Source of the DNA: Exophiala sp. HKRS030 | Lineage: Eukaryota > Ascomycota > Eurotiomycetes > Chaetothyriales > Herpotrichiellaceae | DNA: 64,000 nt | Assembly (NCBI GenBank): GCA_023897205.1 | Contig: JAHWDD010000033.1 | Location: 558,001 to 622,000, forward strand | Direction of reading: 5' to 3' | In this document: positions 24,496 to 37,005 of the stretch, in pieces | How positions within the stretch are numbered: position 1 is the first letter of the stretch | How the letters are laid out: each line of letters opens with the position of its first letter | The notes under the pieces: generated by a model | What the model was told of the DNA's origin: nothing | The model's input: only the letters and a program-made list of their open reading frames with translations | Database searches by the model: none | Position numbers and translations under genes: made by a program

Positions 24496-25477
24496 GCAAA
24501 GTAAGATCCGATTTCATTGGATCTTCTTTGGAACTTTATACACAACTGTCTTAGTATCATCATCGTCAACATTATTGAGCTATGGAGGAAATGATATATA
24601 GGAAGCGTGGATTGGAGGTGATGTATGGATAGAGAAATGAAAAAGTATAAATTCAATCCAACTTGATCATGTCTTCGTTATCTCTTATGCCTCGAACCAA
24701 TATGTCCTACGAGACACATCCTGGGTAGATAGTCTATCGACCTATACCAGATGATTTGTCATCATAGTGTATATGTATACCCATGTCGAAGGGAAGAGGT
24801 TGCCCGTAGTACGTACTATGTATGCACTGTACTTTTAAATATATCCACAAGCTGAATGTGATGTATAACTGCACGCATGCATTTCAATGTGAGGTATGAT
24901 ATGATATATGTATCCATGCTCTAGCACCCCACAACTCAAGGACGCATAGCAGCTGTGGGCGGCGCTCGTTCCCTCGTTGCCCTCCCTCTTTTCTCTTTTT
25001 ATGCGACTATGTATGTGTATATGTATGAATGCGTGCGTGCGTGCGTGCGTCGATTCCATCTGAATGAATGAACGAAATGCTCGACTCCTCAACTGACCGA
25101 CCGACCGACCGTATGAATGAGTCAATGACCTACCGGGAGTGCTCGTAGCCATCTTCTCTCCCAGCCTCACCTCCACAGGCTCATGTTACCTCACCTCACC
25201 TCACATGGCCATCCCATCTCGTTTCCCTTCCCGCCCGGCCGGGGAGGGTGAGGTTAGAACATGTCACTTCCTCATATCATGGCATGATATATCCTCAACA
25301 AAGGCATAGCAACACGTAATTCAATTCACAGAGATGTCCCGAGAAGCGAGAAGCGAATAGTCTTCTCGACTTACATACTTGTATTGGGAGGTAGGGGACG
25401 GGACTTTTAGTAGGTAGGTACCGGTAGGTAGATAGGTTGAGGATCGAGACGTGAGGACCAGAGATGAGAATTGTTGA

Positions 25478-25503
25478 GGAGGAGGAGGAGGAGGAGGAGG
25501 AGC
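25478..25503. repeat. GGA trinucleotide repeat
   Basis: About eight consecutive GAG/GGA units in non-coding DNA. Confidence 0.9.
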
Positions 25504-25574
25504 GCCAGTTCTAGCTAACCATATATCTAACTAGAATAACTAAATAACTAGTTAGATGGTTCGAGGAACTGTGA

Positions 25575-25596
25575 GGGGGGTGGGGGGGGGGGGGGT
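25575..25596. repeat. Poly-G tract
   Basis: Six G, one T, then fifteen G. Shorter G-runs of similar type occur near 36744-36754 and 62163-62172. Such runs are error-prone in sequencing. Confidence 0.9.
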
Positions 25597-25925
25597 TGTC
25601 ATTACTCCGTTGATGTGATGGAGGTGGTCAACTTTTCAGAGACCGTGAGTGAGTGAGGAAGTAAGTGACTGACTGAGTGGAGGAGTCTGCCACTTGATTC
25701 TAACTAGTTAGCTAGCTACCCACTACGGAGTCCTGTCGTGTGTGTCGTTTGTGGGTGTACTCCGTATGGTGGAACAGAATAAAGGATTGAGACGCTGCGA
25801 TGCGAAGGAGCAGGAGGGGAGGGGCAGGGCAGGGCAGAAGAATCCACGGCGGCGGCGTGGACATATGGACCAATAGTCAGGAGACTGTGTTGGCGTGGCA
25901 TCATCGTTCACTCTGGTCTGGGGAG

Positions 25926-26006
25926 AATGAGCATGAGTATGAGCATGAGCATCAACGTGAGCATCAACGTGAGCACGAGCACGAGTCGCAGCACGAGCGT
26001 GAGCAC
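25926..26006. repeat. GAGCAT/GAGCAC-type hexanucleotide repeat
   Basis: A degenerate run of GAGCAT, GAGTAT, GAGCATCAACGT and GAGCAC units. It encodes low-complexity frames on both strands, which I do not regard as genes. Confidence 0.8.
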
Positions 26007-26664
26007 GGACACAAAAGACCACTTACTCCGTACACTACAATGTTATTGTTCAATCTACTCCTTAGTTACGTTACACAACGTACGTGGTCTTGCGAGCAGG
26101 GATCATGGTTGATCAAATCGATGTTTGTTTATATTGGAGGGGCTCCTTCGCTATGATTCAAGATAACGATTTCTAACAATGAGGAGTCAGATCGAGTGGG
26201 AAAAATGAAAATAGACCATGCTTCTTAAGATAGAGTCGAGGCAATAAGGTCCTCTGACTGGGGCCGGGTTCCTGCACAAGCAAGCAAACTATTCCCTCCC
26301 TTCCAAATGTAGTCGACTGGTGGTGTTCTGATCGACTCATCACCATCCTCGTGTTGTCTGCGGTATGGTCTTTCCTCCTCTTCTGGTGGTTTGGTTTGAT
26401 GTCTTCAAAGGTTTGGAGGTTCGGTGAAAAGTATGGTTTGATCGTTCGACGCAGTCCAGGGATTGCTCCACGGATGCAGTTTGCATGTGACTTTTCTTCT
26501 TGCTTTGTTTCTGTGTTGACAGACCAGATGAGAGTGAGAAAGACGGTACGAGATTGTGACATGTGTTTCATTGTCTTTGGTTTGCAGGATGGTTGGAGAA
26601 GGTGGAAGTAATCTGAAGTGAGGTTCGAGGTTCCCCTTGTCAGAGGTTCATTGTCTTCAGACAT

Positions 26665-26847
26665 CTATTTGCCAGCGCTGGCAAAGGCCTCATCGACCTG
26701 CTTGAGGGCCTCCTCCTTGGAGATCTCATAGGCGGCAGCAACCTTGTCGGCGAGGCCATCTTTGTTACCCTGGACGGCAGCGAAGTCGGCAGGGGTGAGC
26801 TTCTCGAACTTGGTTCGGAGGGCGGTCTTGAGTTCTTCGTTGGCCAT
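26665..26847 (-). CDS. CsbD-like small stress-response protein
   Basis: A complete 60-aa frame with a strong start context (CACCATGGCC). The sequence has the CsbD-family pattern: a KLTPADFAAVQGNKDGLADK block, then AAAYEISKEEALKQVDEAF, matching the conserved LTxDD...G..D.L..KI...YGISKEEAEKQV pattern from memory. Members are short helical proteins, induced by stress in bacteria and common in filamentous fungi; their molecular role is not well defined. No intron is needed. The neighbours give no functional clue. Confidence 0.8.
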   Translation of the reverse strand: MANEELKTALRTKFEKLTPADFAAVQGNKDGLADKVAAAYEISKEEALKQVDEAFASAGK

Positions 26848-29800
26848 GGTGACTGGATGGGATTGAATATGAAAAGAGTCTTTTAAAAGTGATCAAGTAG
26901 TAATGGTATCAAGGATGTTGAGCCTGTGAGTCTGGAAGCTTGAAAAAGGAAAAGAGAAAGGGATCTTCCATGCGTTGACAGCGTGCATCATGTTGTTTAT
27001 ATGCGTGATGGAGAAATCCCCTGCTCCGAGTCCATTTCACTTTTACCCCTCGACCCCTCCATGCCCACCAACATACCTACCCACCAGTTTACCCTTGGAC
27101 GAGACTCCCTTGAGACAATCAATGGCCAGAATTGGCACCCCTGATACCGACATAACAGCCATTCGATGATCGTGTCCCGTGGAGCCATCCATGAGTCTCC
27201 ACCATCATACAAAGCTCCATGTCCACGTCGACCAATCTGTTGATCCAATCAGAGAAATACGCCATCCTCACCGAATCATCTAGATATCGAATTAAACTGC
27301 GTGACGGCAAGTGACGGGCCGGTGAATTGAGTATGGCGCCGCCTTTGGTTTCTCTAGTGTCGACACCATGGAGGGGAGGGAGGGGCTAAAGGCCCGAAAG
27401 CTAGTATCAGATATTTGCGTGATGCATGAATACAATGACCCACGGCTCTAAACATGTAGCGGTGAGAAATCAACGAATCTTCTTGAATCATCTTTAGGCC
27501 GAGCTTCAAAAGGGTTCCAACACATGTGAAATGAGAAGATGCAGAAAATACGGGATCCCCACGCAACCAGCATACCATTCTCGAGAATTGTTTCAAAATT
27601 CTTCTCTGTTCTGACAGCCCCTCACTTCCATTGTAGAAATCCTGGAAGCTCGCTGCCCAGTCGTGATGGGAAATAAGCCAACGAAACGAGGGGTCTCCAC
27701 AGTCGGCCAGTGCTCCTCCGATGGGATGTCAGGCACGGGCACTGACAGGTTTGAGATTAGACCTGATTTGGTAACGCCACCCAAGGTCTATTGTCTTTGC
27801 TATGTCCGACTCAATTTGGTCTTGGTCAGCCCCTCCACGCCCCTCCAAAAGATAATTCTGTCCTGAAGATCCACGAGGCGTCCACGGAGTCCGATATGAC
27901 AGGTTGTAACGAGGGCTAGTCGAATCCTTGAGACGGCAAGAACGGAAGCGTTTGTGCCTTGGCCTGAGTCTTATCAAACGGCGATGAAGCACTGCACACA
28001 TGGTAATGCATAAATGACCAATGTAGCATGTCGCTTGTTGGTTGATTGAAACGTTGCGAGGGTGGGCGAGAAGTTGTTTGGTTCGTTTGGGAGATTTCAA
28101 TGGCCCAGATTGAACATAGCGACAACGGGTCTTGGCCTGACGTGGAACGGTTCGAGATTGTGCCATTCCTTTCCCAAGCATCGCAAGACCTCGTCGTATT
28201 CATGTGGCATTGAAGTGGGTTCCTATTGTGTTTGAGTGATTCGCTAGGGCTTGCCTCAATAACACGGCAAAGCACGACGCAAGTCACGACTTGCCTAGAG
28301 GCTAGAATGAAACCCGGGATAAGCGATCCTGTAGGGAATGAACTAGGTCGTAATTACACATGGAGGCCAGGTGAAGTGCCATGTGCCTGTTCCTCTTGAA
28401 AAGGAGATGAATGGTAGTTCGACGAAGAGGTGGTCTGGTAAAGATTCCACATTTACTTCAAGAGAAATGTATGTCAGAAGAAAAGGGCCGAACGAAAGTG
28501 GTGGAAAAGGTTCAACAAGTTGAGAAGGCTCTCGTGACCTTACTTTACGACTGATAAATGCTGACGCTAGGCCGCAGACTTGAGGGTCTTGTAGGATTCG
28601 CACGGCTAAGAGAGATTCGCACCATCATCTCACACTCAAGGACATAAACCTGGAACTTATGAGCTTGTGAGTCACCATTTCTTGGACTCCAGGTGCATAT
28701 CAAGCCCCAAATGGACTGTTTGATATGATGGAGCTGCTTCAAAAGTGTCCTTCTGGAGTCATCCACGGACTACACCTCTCGCTTTAATCTTGTTTGACAT
28801 TCGGAGAAACGTGAAAGTTGAAGGACTGGCAGTATAGTGGGACCCGGGATGGTATCATTGAATGATCGGAAGGCGGAGGAGCATCCGCGATGGTGGGCTA
28901 TACAAAGTTGTTTCTTTCTGAAGGGAATCCCGCATTCTGTCTCTTGACAACAGCAGAATAGGTCTCAAGAAAGTACAAGATCAAAGCACTCCGTGTAAGA
29001 ACAACTTCGGGAAAAATGTGAAGATCAGACCTGCTGTTTGTTGGCATTGCGAAGAGGGTGTACCCCCTTCTCATCGCGCACGTGATTCTTGGGAGAATGT
29101 TGGGTGTGAGGAGCTTGACTCAGCCATCCTTGAGCCTGCTATCCTACTTTGAAGGATCAATACAATTGACGAGGATAGTTTGAAAGATATGGATCTTGAG
29201 TTATTGGGATCAAGGTTGTAAGAATTGAAAGAGCCGTGTAAGTTCAATTGATGTGATCTGGATCCATGGGTGGCACGTGCCTAGATTAATGAATGTCTGA
29301 CGAAGAATCGAAGCAGCTGACCTGTGGTTGTTGTACTGTTTTCCCAGATGATGGGCAGAATAATTCACGGTCTGACCAAACAACCCCCTTGGGCGTTTTT
29401 GGCAGGCACCTACTGGGCAGTGCTTGCCTCCAAAGTCATCATCGTCGACGTCCACATCACCTCTCACTTCTTTCCAGTCTTCCTTACGAACACATTCACC
29501 ACAACTTGTACCATGGACCAACTACCAAGTGGACCAAGTTTTCATACTACTACCAAAAAGCTCTTCTTACAGGTTTAACCACTTATGATCCACACCCAGA
29601 CCTTTGCAGCCTGGAATACGTGGTGGCTTGTCCTGAGTGATTCGGGCTGCAAACTGGCCTTTGATTCGACCATCAGAGTAGGCAAGATCATGAGGTTTGA
29701 CGGCTGATTGATACGGCCAGAGAGATACGAGCCCCAACAGGCTGCCTAGCTGTGCAACTGCGCCGCATGCGAACCAATTGTATCCAGCTTTGCCCTGTTA

Positions 29801-30240
29801 CTCACTGGGTGAATGACGCTTCAGCCTGATGCAAGGCGCCAAGGTCAACCAGACTGAACCAAACTGAACCACAGCTTATACCCCACCAACATGCATCTCA
29901 CGAATTCTTCACTTTCAAGTTCTCGGGTTATGTCGAATTACACTGATTTGCTAGCAGGCGTGAGCTCCAACCCTTCACAGATCAGTGGCCGATGTCGATG
30001 CAGAACGGAGTACTACTGCCTACACAACCTTCCAATCCCTTCACAAGGCTGAACCCTTCCGAGGCGTCGATACAAGATCCGCTGCTGCGCCTGACCACCC
30101 CTCCAAAACCCTGCATGTTCGCCTAATCCCCAGTTCTAGGCCAGACCAAAAGCCCAGTAATCACATCGAATTGAATTCACTTCAGGCATCGCCCGACTTC
30201 TTCACTGACCAATGCCGACCTGCCTCAAACACTCTTGACA
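26848..30240. other. Intergenic region, no gene recognised
   Basis: About 3.4 kb with scattered frames under 155 codons on both strands and no recognisable domain. A 104-codon minus-strand frame and two overlapping plus-strand frames near 29293-29640 were inspected and show no family signature. The stretch 29870-30240 is likely the leader of the RBR gene; the frame at 29985-30452 starts at a non-ATG codon and overlaps that gene out of phase. Confidence 0.4.
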
Positions 30241-32451
30241 ATGACGAACCACAGAGCACGAGTCGACTTCTCACAGGAGCCAAGACTGTCACACTCAGAT
30301 CCTCAAAATACTGCCTCGAGATCAAGTTCCAACTTACCAAGAATGCAACCTTCCAGTCAGACCCTCGATCCCAACGAGCTTCAACAATTTTCAAACTTTC
30401 TGTCTGGAGCCACGGACACCTTCACCATTGCCGACTTAGAAGTAGTCTCTAGACATTCTCCAAGAATTTCTGCAATGGCGAGAACTCGATCTCAAAAAGA
30501 TGCAGCGGACCTTGACTCAGAACAAGGTGGCACAACACCAACGGGTGCTTCTAACGATCGTCCATCTTCATACCTCACGTTAGCTAGGGTAGGATTCTAT
30601 ACAGCTTCACCGGCGTCACAAACTCCTCCTCCTAATTCCACAGCGTCGAGCCGGCCAACAACCACATCTATTCCAGGCTTTCCTGAAACCCCTCTCAATA
30701 TCAATGCCCCAGTAGTCCCGCCAAACTTTTCAAATACGGTCAACGATACCCATTTTGACACCGGTATTCATCAGCAACAAGACTTTTTCGGAGAGTTTGA
30801 TTCAAGATTGGCTTCTTTACCATCTCCAGGTCAGGCCAAATCTAGTCCACGCATTCTAAAGAAGTGTCAGGCTTGTCATGAGACACTTTCAACTCCCATC
30901 TACCTCAGCTGTGGTCACACCTTCTGCCGCGAATGCCTCAATCAACTCGTCAGAACTGGAACAGCCAACCGAGCTTCATGGCCTCCAAGATGCTGCCTAG
31001 GCCGCGATCACGGAATCGAAGTTGAGGAGATGCAAGGGCATATAGATGAAGACGTCCTAATCCGATATGTCAGCGTGGCGGATGAGTATAAAAACCGTCA
31101 TCCAACATATTGTGCGAATGTGACGTGCAGCGAGTATCTCGATGCAATCTTTCCGCGAACTGGGGTTCCCAAGTTCGTCGAATGTCTAAAATGCCACAAC
31201 TTCACCTGCAAAACCTGCAAGCAAGACAAAGCCTCTCATAACGGGTCCAACAATACAGAATGCAAGCCACTGGAAGAAATGATGTCCGCGGGAGATCTGA
31301 AATTGGCCAAGAGCAAAAAGTGGAAGCAGTGTCCAGGTTGTCGAAATCTCGTCGAACGCATTGATGGTTGTCCACACATGTCTTGCGATTGTGGCAAGGA
31401 ATTCTGTTACGACTGTGGCAGTTTACGTGATCCGTTCAATCCCATCTGCATATGTACAGAGAGGGAAGCTACGCGTCGTGCCAACGAATTAACACGTCAT
31501 AATGAGCGCCACACGCGGAGGACGATGCTGGATCGCCTCGAAAACGTTATTCCTCAGCCTTCAAGACGAAGGCGGCACGACTTTCTCGATACACCTCCAC
31601 AGTCTCTGACAACGCCGAATATTTCAACGGAGGACGACTGGTTGGTTCGAAGAAATCCTTATCTCCCGTCTGAGATTCAACGCACTCCATCTCCTCCCGT
31701 TCCTCGCTATCCCACTGATCTCCCGGCCGCTCGGAGACACAATTATCCCCCTACGCTGGAGGACTTGTGCCAGAATCATCTCATTTGGGGCCCGAACAAC
31801 CACATCGTGACCAATACCCTGGGCGACACGGGGCTATTCATCATTGGTAGGGCAAGGCTATATGCCGCAGCCATATGCCAACCCCAGTATTTACCCAGGC
31901 TACACTGGTCCCGGTAGTGGCAGCAATGTTGTACCTCAGCTTGATCCACCACAAGCCAGCCGCTACCAATCGGCCTATCAGCCACAGCCCACAAATAACA
32001 GGATCAGCTCTCCATCCCAAGACACGAGGAAATCCATCGAGCGACCCTTCAACCACGACCATCTCGCCAAATATACGAGAATTCACGCCCAATATTCCCA
32101 GGCTCGACATCTTCGAACTCTGCCAGTAACGCCATTTCATCACCTAGAATATCCGCTAACAATATGGTGTATCCTGACACATATCGACCAGGTGGAAGGA
32201 ACTCGTCCTCGTTTAGCATAGGCACTAATGACGACATTCGTGGCGGTCTTAGCACTCAAGCAATGAATCAAGATTCTTCTACCCGTCGTCAATCCGATCG
32301 TGTTGATCCAAGAGCATATGACCGAAGGTACCCAAATGTGATGAGGTCTGACAACACCGTTCGAGGAAGTGCAGGAAGTGGTTCTGCAAATACTCGTTCA
32401 CCATCCACAGCTTCCTCCATTTCCCCAAGTGCTAGCTCGATATATCGTTGA
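30241..32451 (+). CDS. RBR-type (RING-IBR-RING) E3 ubiquitin-protein ligase
   Basis: Starts at ATG 30241. After a disordered N-terminus, RING1 begins at about residue 209 (CQACHETL, CGHTFCRECL), followed by an IBR (YCANVTCSEYL, CLKCHNFTCKTCKQ) and RING2 from about residue 364 (CPGCRNLVERIDGCPHMSC, CGKEFCYDCG). Cys377 in GCPHM is the expected catalytic cysteine that accepts ubiquitin from the E2. The long Ser/Pro/Arg-rich C-terminal tail changes frame. A 52-nt intron at 31847-31898 (GTAGGG...TTTACCCAG) gives FIIGYTGPGSGS. Further on, a single missing base near 32045 (CCC run) would join SIERP to LQPRPSRQIYENSRP; a second intron at 31933-32003 is the alternative. The frame then ends at 32451. 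Target proteins are unknown; the RBR core is certain, the tail structure is not. Confidence 0.85.
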
Positions 32452-33994
32452 ATCGAATAGACGATACAATGAAATGACTGCAGTCTCAAGCGCCGGTATG
32501 CCTATAGGTCTTCTGAATTACGGAAACTGAGAGAAAATGGTATAAAACACAGCAATTAATGGTCTGACGAGGCTGCTTGGCGAGGCCTGCTCGGAAAACT
32601 ATCTACGGATTTTGTATCTCAAGCTTCAAGTTACCACGAAACGATTGAGCAGTGGTGTAGTCGGCGAGACTATCTTCCTTTCAAGCTCCAATAGCACTAA
32701 CGGTCTTCTGAGATGCTTTCATCTCGAGAGTGTCTATCTTGTCTTCCGTGCACAGGTTGAAATCAGAATCAGACGGAAAATCGAAGATGAGCGGCGTTCG
32801 GTTTCTATGGATAGAAAGGAGCTCAACAATGTTTCAAAGTAATATGATGTAAGGTCTTGATGCTTGGTGTAGTGTTATTTCTACGGTCCCGTCGATACTG
32901 TCTATCGTTGAAGGTGACTCAGAGAGGATGACACCAGAACAATTTAAATGAAGCTTGCTGTAAGGTCCTTGTCGCACTTGGTCAATCTTCTAGCCACATG
33001 ATAGATCGCAATAATCACAGTTCGCTCACCTATGATCAACGACTGCTAGCTGCAGGACCATGGTTGACATTTGTCAATGTGCAAAAAAGTCGTTTGCTAG
33101 CTGACTTCTAGCACAATCTATCCTAACACCGCTTGAAACCAACTTTTACCAATTTCCCTCTAACGCGACTCACGAAACCCTTTCCCACTCACTGCGCTGT
33201 TCCAACAACTCGTCCCCATAACCTGTGCCACTGTAAGAACATGCCTACCTACCCACTCAGCCTGAACAAAAGAAACTCACCATCCTAGCCCGAACCCAGC
33301 TGGGCCGACTGTTCCCGGATTCCCGTTCTGCTTGGCATCTCTTCTCAAAAATGAAAGGGAAACCCTTGCTGCAGGGTTTGCTCACGAAATCAAAATCCCG
33401 CTCTGCGGCTCAGCCCAGCTATCTGTTGCGGGGTATCGCCTTGGCTTTAGGAAAGTCGGGTTGGAACGGCGCGCCTTACGAAGATCATGTCCACCGGTTG
33501 CGCGCCTTTCGGCTTGCCTTGCGAGATTCACGGATGACTTGATGATGTTCAGGGCATAGTTTCTTACCTGTCGTGGCTCTTGTGTTTTCCTTTCATCGGG
33601 TAACGCTTGCCGCTCCGCTGCCAGAGAGGGATTTGGCTCCGCGGATCAGGGCTTGAACTTATCCCCATACCTAGGATACTTGTACAAGTCGCGAGTTGAG
33701 GGGTAAACCAACAGTCAATGGGTTAGGTAGGGTCGGGAAACGTGACATGCATTATCGACAAAGGGTTTTCAGGTTGATAGATTCTGCTCGCGGGAAACGC
33801 TATATCGAGACAGCGAACACGTCGTTGAGTGCTGACTGCGAATTTATATGCCCCCTATATAAACCCCCCTATTCACTCAATGCCAAGCTATAGTCACGTG
33901 ATAAGTCAACCTACGAAGTACTCCGTAGATACGCAGCTGATAGATAAATCAAAAGTTTGTCAACCAGTTTGTCTAATGAGCATTCAGGTAGCTT
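32452..33994. other. Intergenic region, no gene recognised
   Basis: About 1.5 kb. The segment 33300-33560 is more GC-rich and keeps two short overlapping frames open (63 and 75 codons) without a family signature. A TACGGAGTA-type word (AGTACTCCGTAG) lies near 33918. Nothing else identified. Confidence 0.4.
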
Positions 33995-35872
33995 TTATTC
34001 TCGTTCAACTAGATATAGAGGTAATTTCTGTCCCGCAGGCCCACCGCTAAAACCATCAGTCATTACCATATCCGCCGGTCTCAGATCCTCCGATATCTTC
34101 GGGTCGAATCGTCGAAAGAATGCCGCCACGAAGAGTTGTAATTCCCACATAGCGACGCTATGACCAGGCATTAGCTTGAAAACAGAGTACAAGCATGGGA
34201 CGTTGTAACCAGGATTGACTCACTTCCTTCCAATACATGCTCTGGGGCCCATGCCAAAGCCATTAAACGCCGCCTTTTGCGCCGCCGTGTCGTCGGCCAG
34301 CCACCTTTCAGGCGAAAATGATTTGGGATTTGGAAAGATTACAGGGTCCATATGGATGGTGTAATTCTGAGATCCAATGATTGTCTGCGAAGTCGAGTTA
34401 GTATTAAGTCAAACCATGAATCTTCTGGTTTCTTGGTGATCTGCTTACTCCTCGAGGAAGGTACGTTCCGTATACCTCGAAATCGGTGGAAGCCACGACG
34501 CGGGGCTGCAGACCGGGAATCGTTGGGTATCTGCGGAGGGCTTCCATGATCACGGCATTTAAGTAAGGAAGCCTGCTCACGGCATCGGCAGAAAAAGCAG
34601 TCACACTCAGCGGGAGTTCTCGATCCAGCTCTTCCACCAACGTTTCGTGTACCTTTGGGTGTTCGAGCACCGCCCACACCAGAAAAACAATTGTGTTTGC
34701 CGCCGTCCCGGATCCGGCGAACATGATACTTATTAACTCTTCTGTGATCTCAATATCCTCGAGCCGGCGATCGAGGAAACTGTCCTTATTCTCAAGAAGT
34801 CGGTTGATGAAGCTGGCTTTTTGGTCATTTGCCCTCTCGCGTCGGACGACGTCGATACAGAACTGGAGTCGTTTCAGCAATCGGTCCTCATATGCCTAAA
34901 TCGATTTTCTCACCTCAATCCATCCGTGTAATGAGACGAACGGCTTTCTCATAGATCGGATAGGTACAAACCGTCCGAACTGACGGAGTGGAGGGAAGAG
35001 TGCGGTCTGCTTGGTTTCAGCCTTATCCGAGTTCTCGATTGAGATATAGCTGGACCTACCCAGGCAAATACAGCTTGAAAGTCTTCGAGATCTCGAATCA
35101 CTGGATGCGCTTTCCCTGTGACAAGAGTTCCACTTTCGTGATTCAAAGTGAAATGAACTTGAAAGTCTGTCAGTTGGGTTCAATATCCTCGCACGACGCA
35201 GAGTGACCGCGACTCACAAACGATATCCAGCGCCATACAGTGAATCCAATGATACAGATCGACAGGAGCCTTTCCACCAGCAGAAAGGTTCCGCATCATA
35301 TTCAACGTCTGCTCGATCTTTTTTTGCATGGCAGGCACATAGTCCGAGACAAAGCGAGACGAGAAGATCGGCGCCATGACAGACCGCCGACCAGCATGTT
35401 CCGAAATGTTCCTCATGCTGAATACGTTTTCGTGAGTAGCAGTAAATTTTCCACCAGCGTAGAAATCGGATTTCGGATTCCTGTGGCCATGGCCGTAGAT
35501 GGTCTTGAGAATAGCAGGGTCGGAAAACGAGAGCTCATTTGGTGCGATGCGCACGACGCTTCCGTATTTCTCATGTGCGGCGTGGATGGCCTGCGCTTTC
35601 TGCAGTTTGCGTGCTGCAGACGCACTCCATAGCGACGAGATGCGAGCGAGTGGTGGACCTGGGAAGGCTGCTAATGGATGGAACCAGAAACGGTATACAT
35701 ACTGTGGACAGTCATCAGCACTTATGGATCAATATTGGATCATTTGCGTCGTCGGGATTCGACAGACCTTGGCAATGATCAGAAATCCAACGCATGAGAA
35801 GAGTACGAGAAACCTGAGTGCCAGTTGCTGCTCAGAGAATGTCTCCAAGAATGAATTTAGTATGATTGCCAT
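33995..35872 (-). CDS. Cytochrome P450 monooxygenase, seven exons
   Basis: Exons in transcript order: 35768-35872, 35218-35701, 35060-35157, 34914-35006, 34449-34862, 34224-34384, 33995-34157. All phases agree; 505 aa. An N-terminal membrane anchor (RFLVLFSCVGFLIIA) is followed by YRFWFHPLAAFPGPP, RIAPNELSF, the I-helix AGSGTAANT, EALRRYP (ExxR), PRGTIIGSQNYTIH, DPVIFPNPKSFSPERWL and the haem loop FGMGPRACIGRN (Cys448). The fourth intron (34863-34913, 51 nt) is a multiple of three and removes an in-frame TAG at 34896-34898. Its GTGAGA donor, GCTGAAAC branch site and CAG acceptor support it. The style (AGSGT, YRFWFHPL, FPGP) fits the microsomal fungal P450s related to pisatin demethylase or averantin hydroxylase. 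Substrate unknown. Confidence 0.92.
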
Positions 35873-37005
35873 CGTCCTTACTTCGCACGAATATAGTCCA
35901 GACTCCCGATTCGATTTCACTGGAGCACTATCCAATACGTTTCGCCTGCGAGGCCAGTCAAATAGTTCGACTGATTGTATGCAGATCAGGATAAATGAGG
36001 AGGATCAATTGATGAAAACACGGAACACGCCTCAGGATCTTGAGGTAAATCGGCCAAGTTATAGGGCGATGTACATTCAATTTCTGAAATGCTCCGGCAT
36101 TAATATGGCAAGTAGTGGTAAGCCAGCGCCGCTGCTCAACGTGGAGTCCGGGGCAGTGTCGGATCTCTCGTATGTCGGAATAGTACACGGTGTGAACGCT
36201 GTAGCATATGCAATTTTTATGAGACGAACCTCGTCTCCGAAGTAGACGTAGCTCCATGGCCATGAGCCCATCACTAGACATATCTGTCTGCTATGAGATC
36301 AGTATACCTCCATAGGGTTGGACGCTTCGAGTTGTACCTGCGAAGTAAGCGCTGTGCCCTTGTCAGTGGCGAGGAGAAGCTACTTCGGCAAAAGTCTCGC
36401 TCTGGCAAAGGAATATACTAGTATTGCATACCTTGTTCGCAGTGTCGAGCCTGTGGAGGTTGTTGAGCAAGGTCTTAAACCTTCGGGCTGATGGTGAAAA
36501 CCCAAGTAAGGATACTGTTTGAGCAAACAGACAATTGAAGATGTCATGGTGTAAGCTGAATTAGGTACCAGAAGGATTAAAGTGCACCGAATCCCGAATG
36601 GACGGAGATACTATATGTTTCTGTTGGCTACTCGATTGACTACTAGTAGAGAGCGGAGTCTTGAGTTGTGGTGCTCAATGTGCTGGTCAGAAGTCTGCGA
36701 ATATCATCCAGGTTGATGGTATCGAAAGAAGGAAGTCGTATTAGGGGGGGGGGGTGGGGTTCACAATGTCAAGGATAAAAGTACTACTTTTATTGGTCTT
36801 CTTCACTCCATGCTATGCAGCTTTTCCACTAGATACGGTGGTTTAAGGGCAACATCTCAGATCAAAATCCACCGATTTTAGGTTCTTACATGTACGAGTC
36901 GATCTCGAGAAAAACTTTTATAAAATCACCAGCCCCTAACACCCGAGGCTGGCTCATCCCAGTCTCGCGGGAGTCGTAGCGCTGCCGCCGGCTAGTATCA
37001 GCTTT
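35873..37005. other. Intergenic region, no gene recognised
   Basis: About 1.1 kb between two minus-strand genes. It includes the P450 promoter side, an 11-base G-run near 36744 and the 3' flank of the KH-domain gene. A 248-codon plus-strand frame at 35499-36245 is antisense to P450 exons and is not supported. Confidence 0.45.

Larger units (their letters stand above)
24496..26664. other. Intergenic region with simple repeats
   Basis: No gene recognised. It holds GCGT units near 25030-25050, GACC units near 25095-25110, a GGA tract near 25478-25503, a long G-tract near 25575-25596, GAGCAT/GAGCAC-type hexanucleotide repeats near 25925-26005 and TACGGAGTA-type words near 25723, 25757 and 26026. 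The segment nearest 26664 is presumably the 3' flank of the CsbD-like gene. Confidence 0.5.

Noticed and set aside
29293..29640. Overlapping 115- and 84-codon plus-strand frames
   Set aside because: Considered as a small membrane protein, but there are no splice signals or family motifs to choose a frame.
33332..33559. GC-rich short frames, considered as an RNA gene or element remnant
   Set aside because: No tRNA-like arms, terminal repeats or coding signature could be found.
34896..34898. In-frame TAG in the first P450, first taken as a pseudogene mark
   Set aside because: It lies inside a well-formed 51-nt intron (34863-34913) whose removal keeps the frame.
35499..36245. 248-codon plus-strand frame
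   Set aside because: It is antisense to P450 exons with correct motifs and has no recognisable domain.
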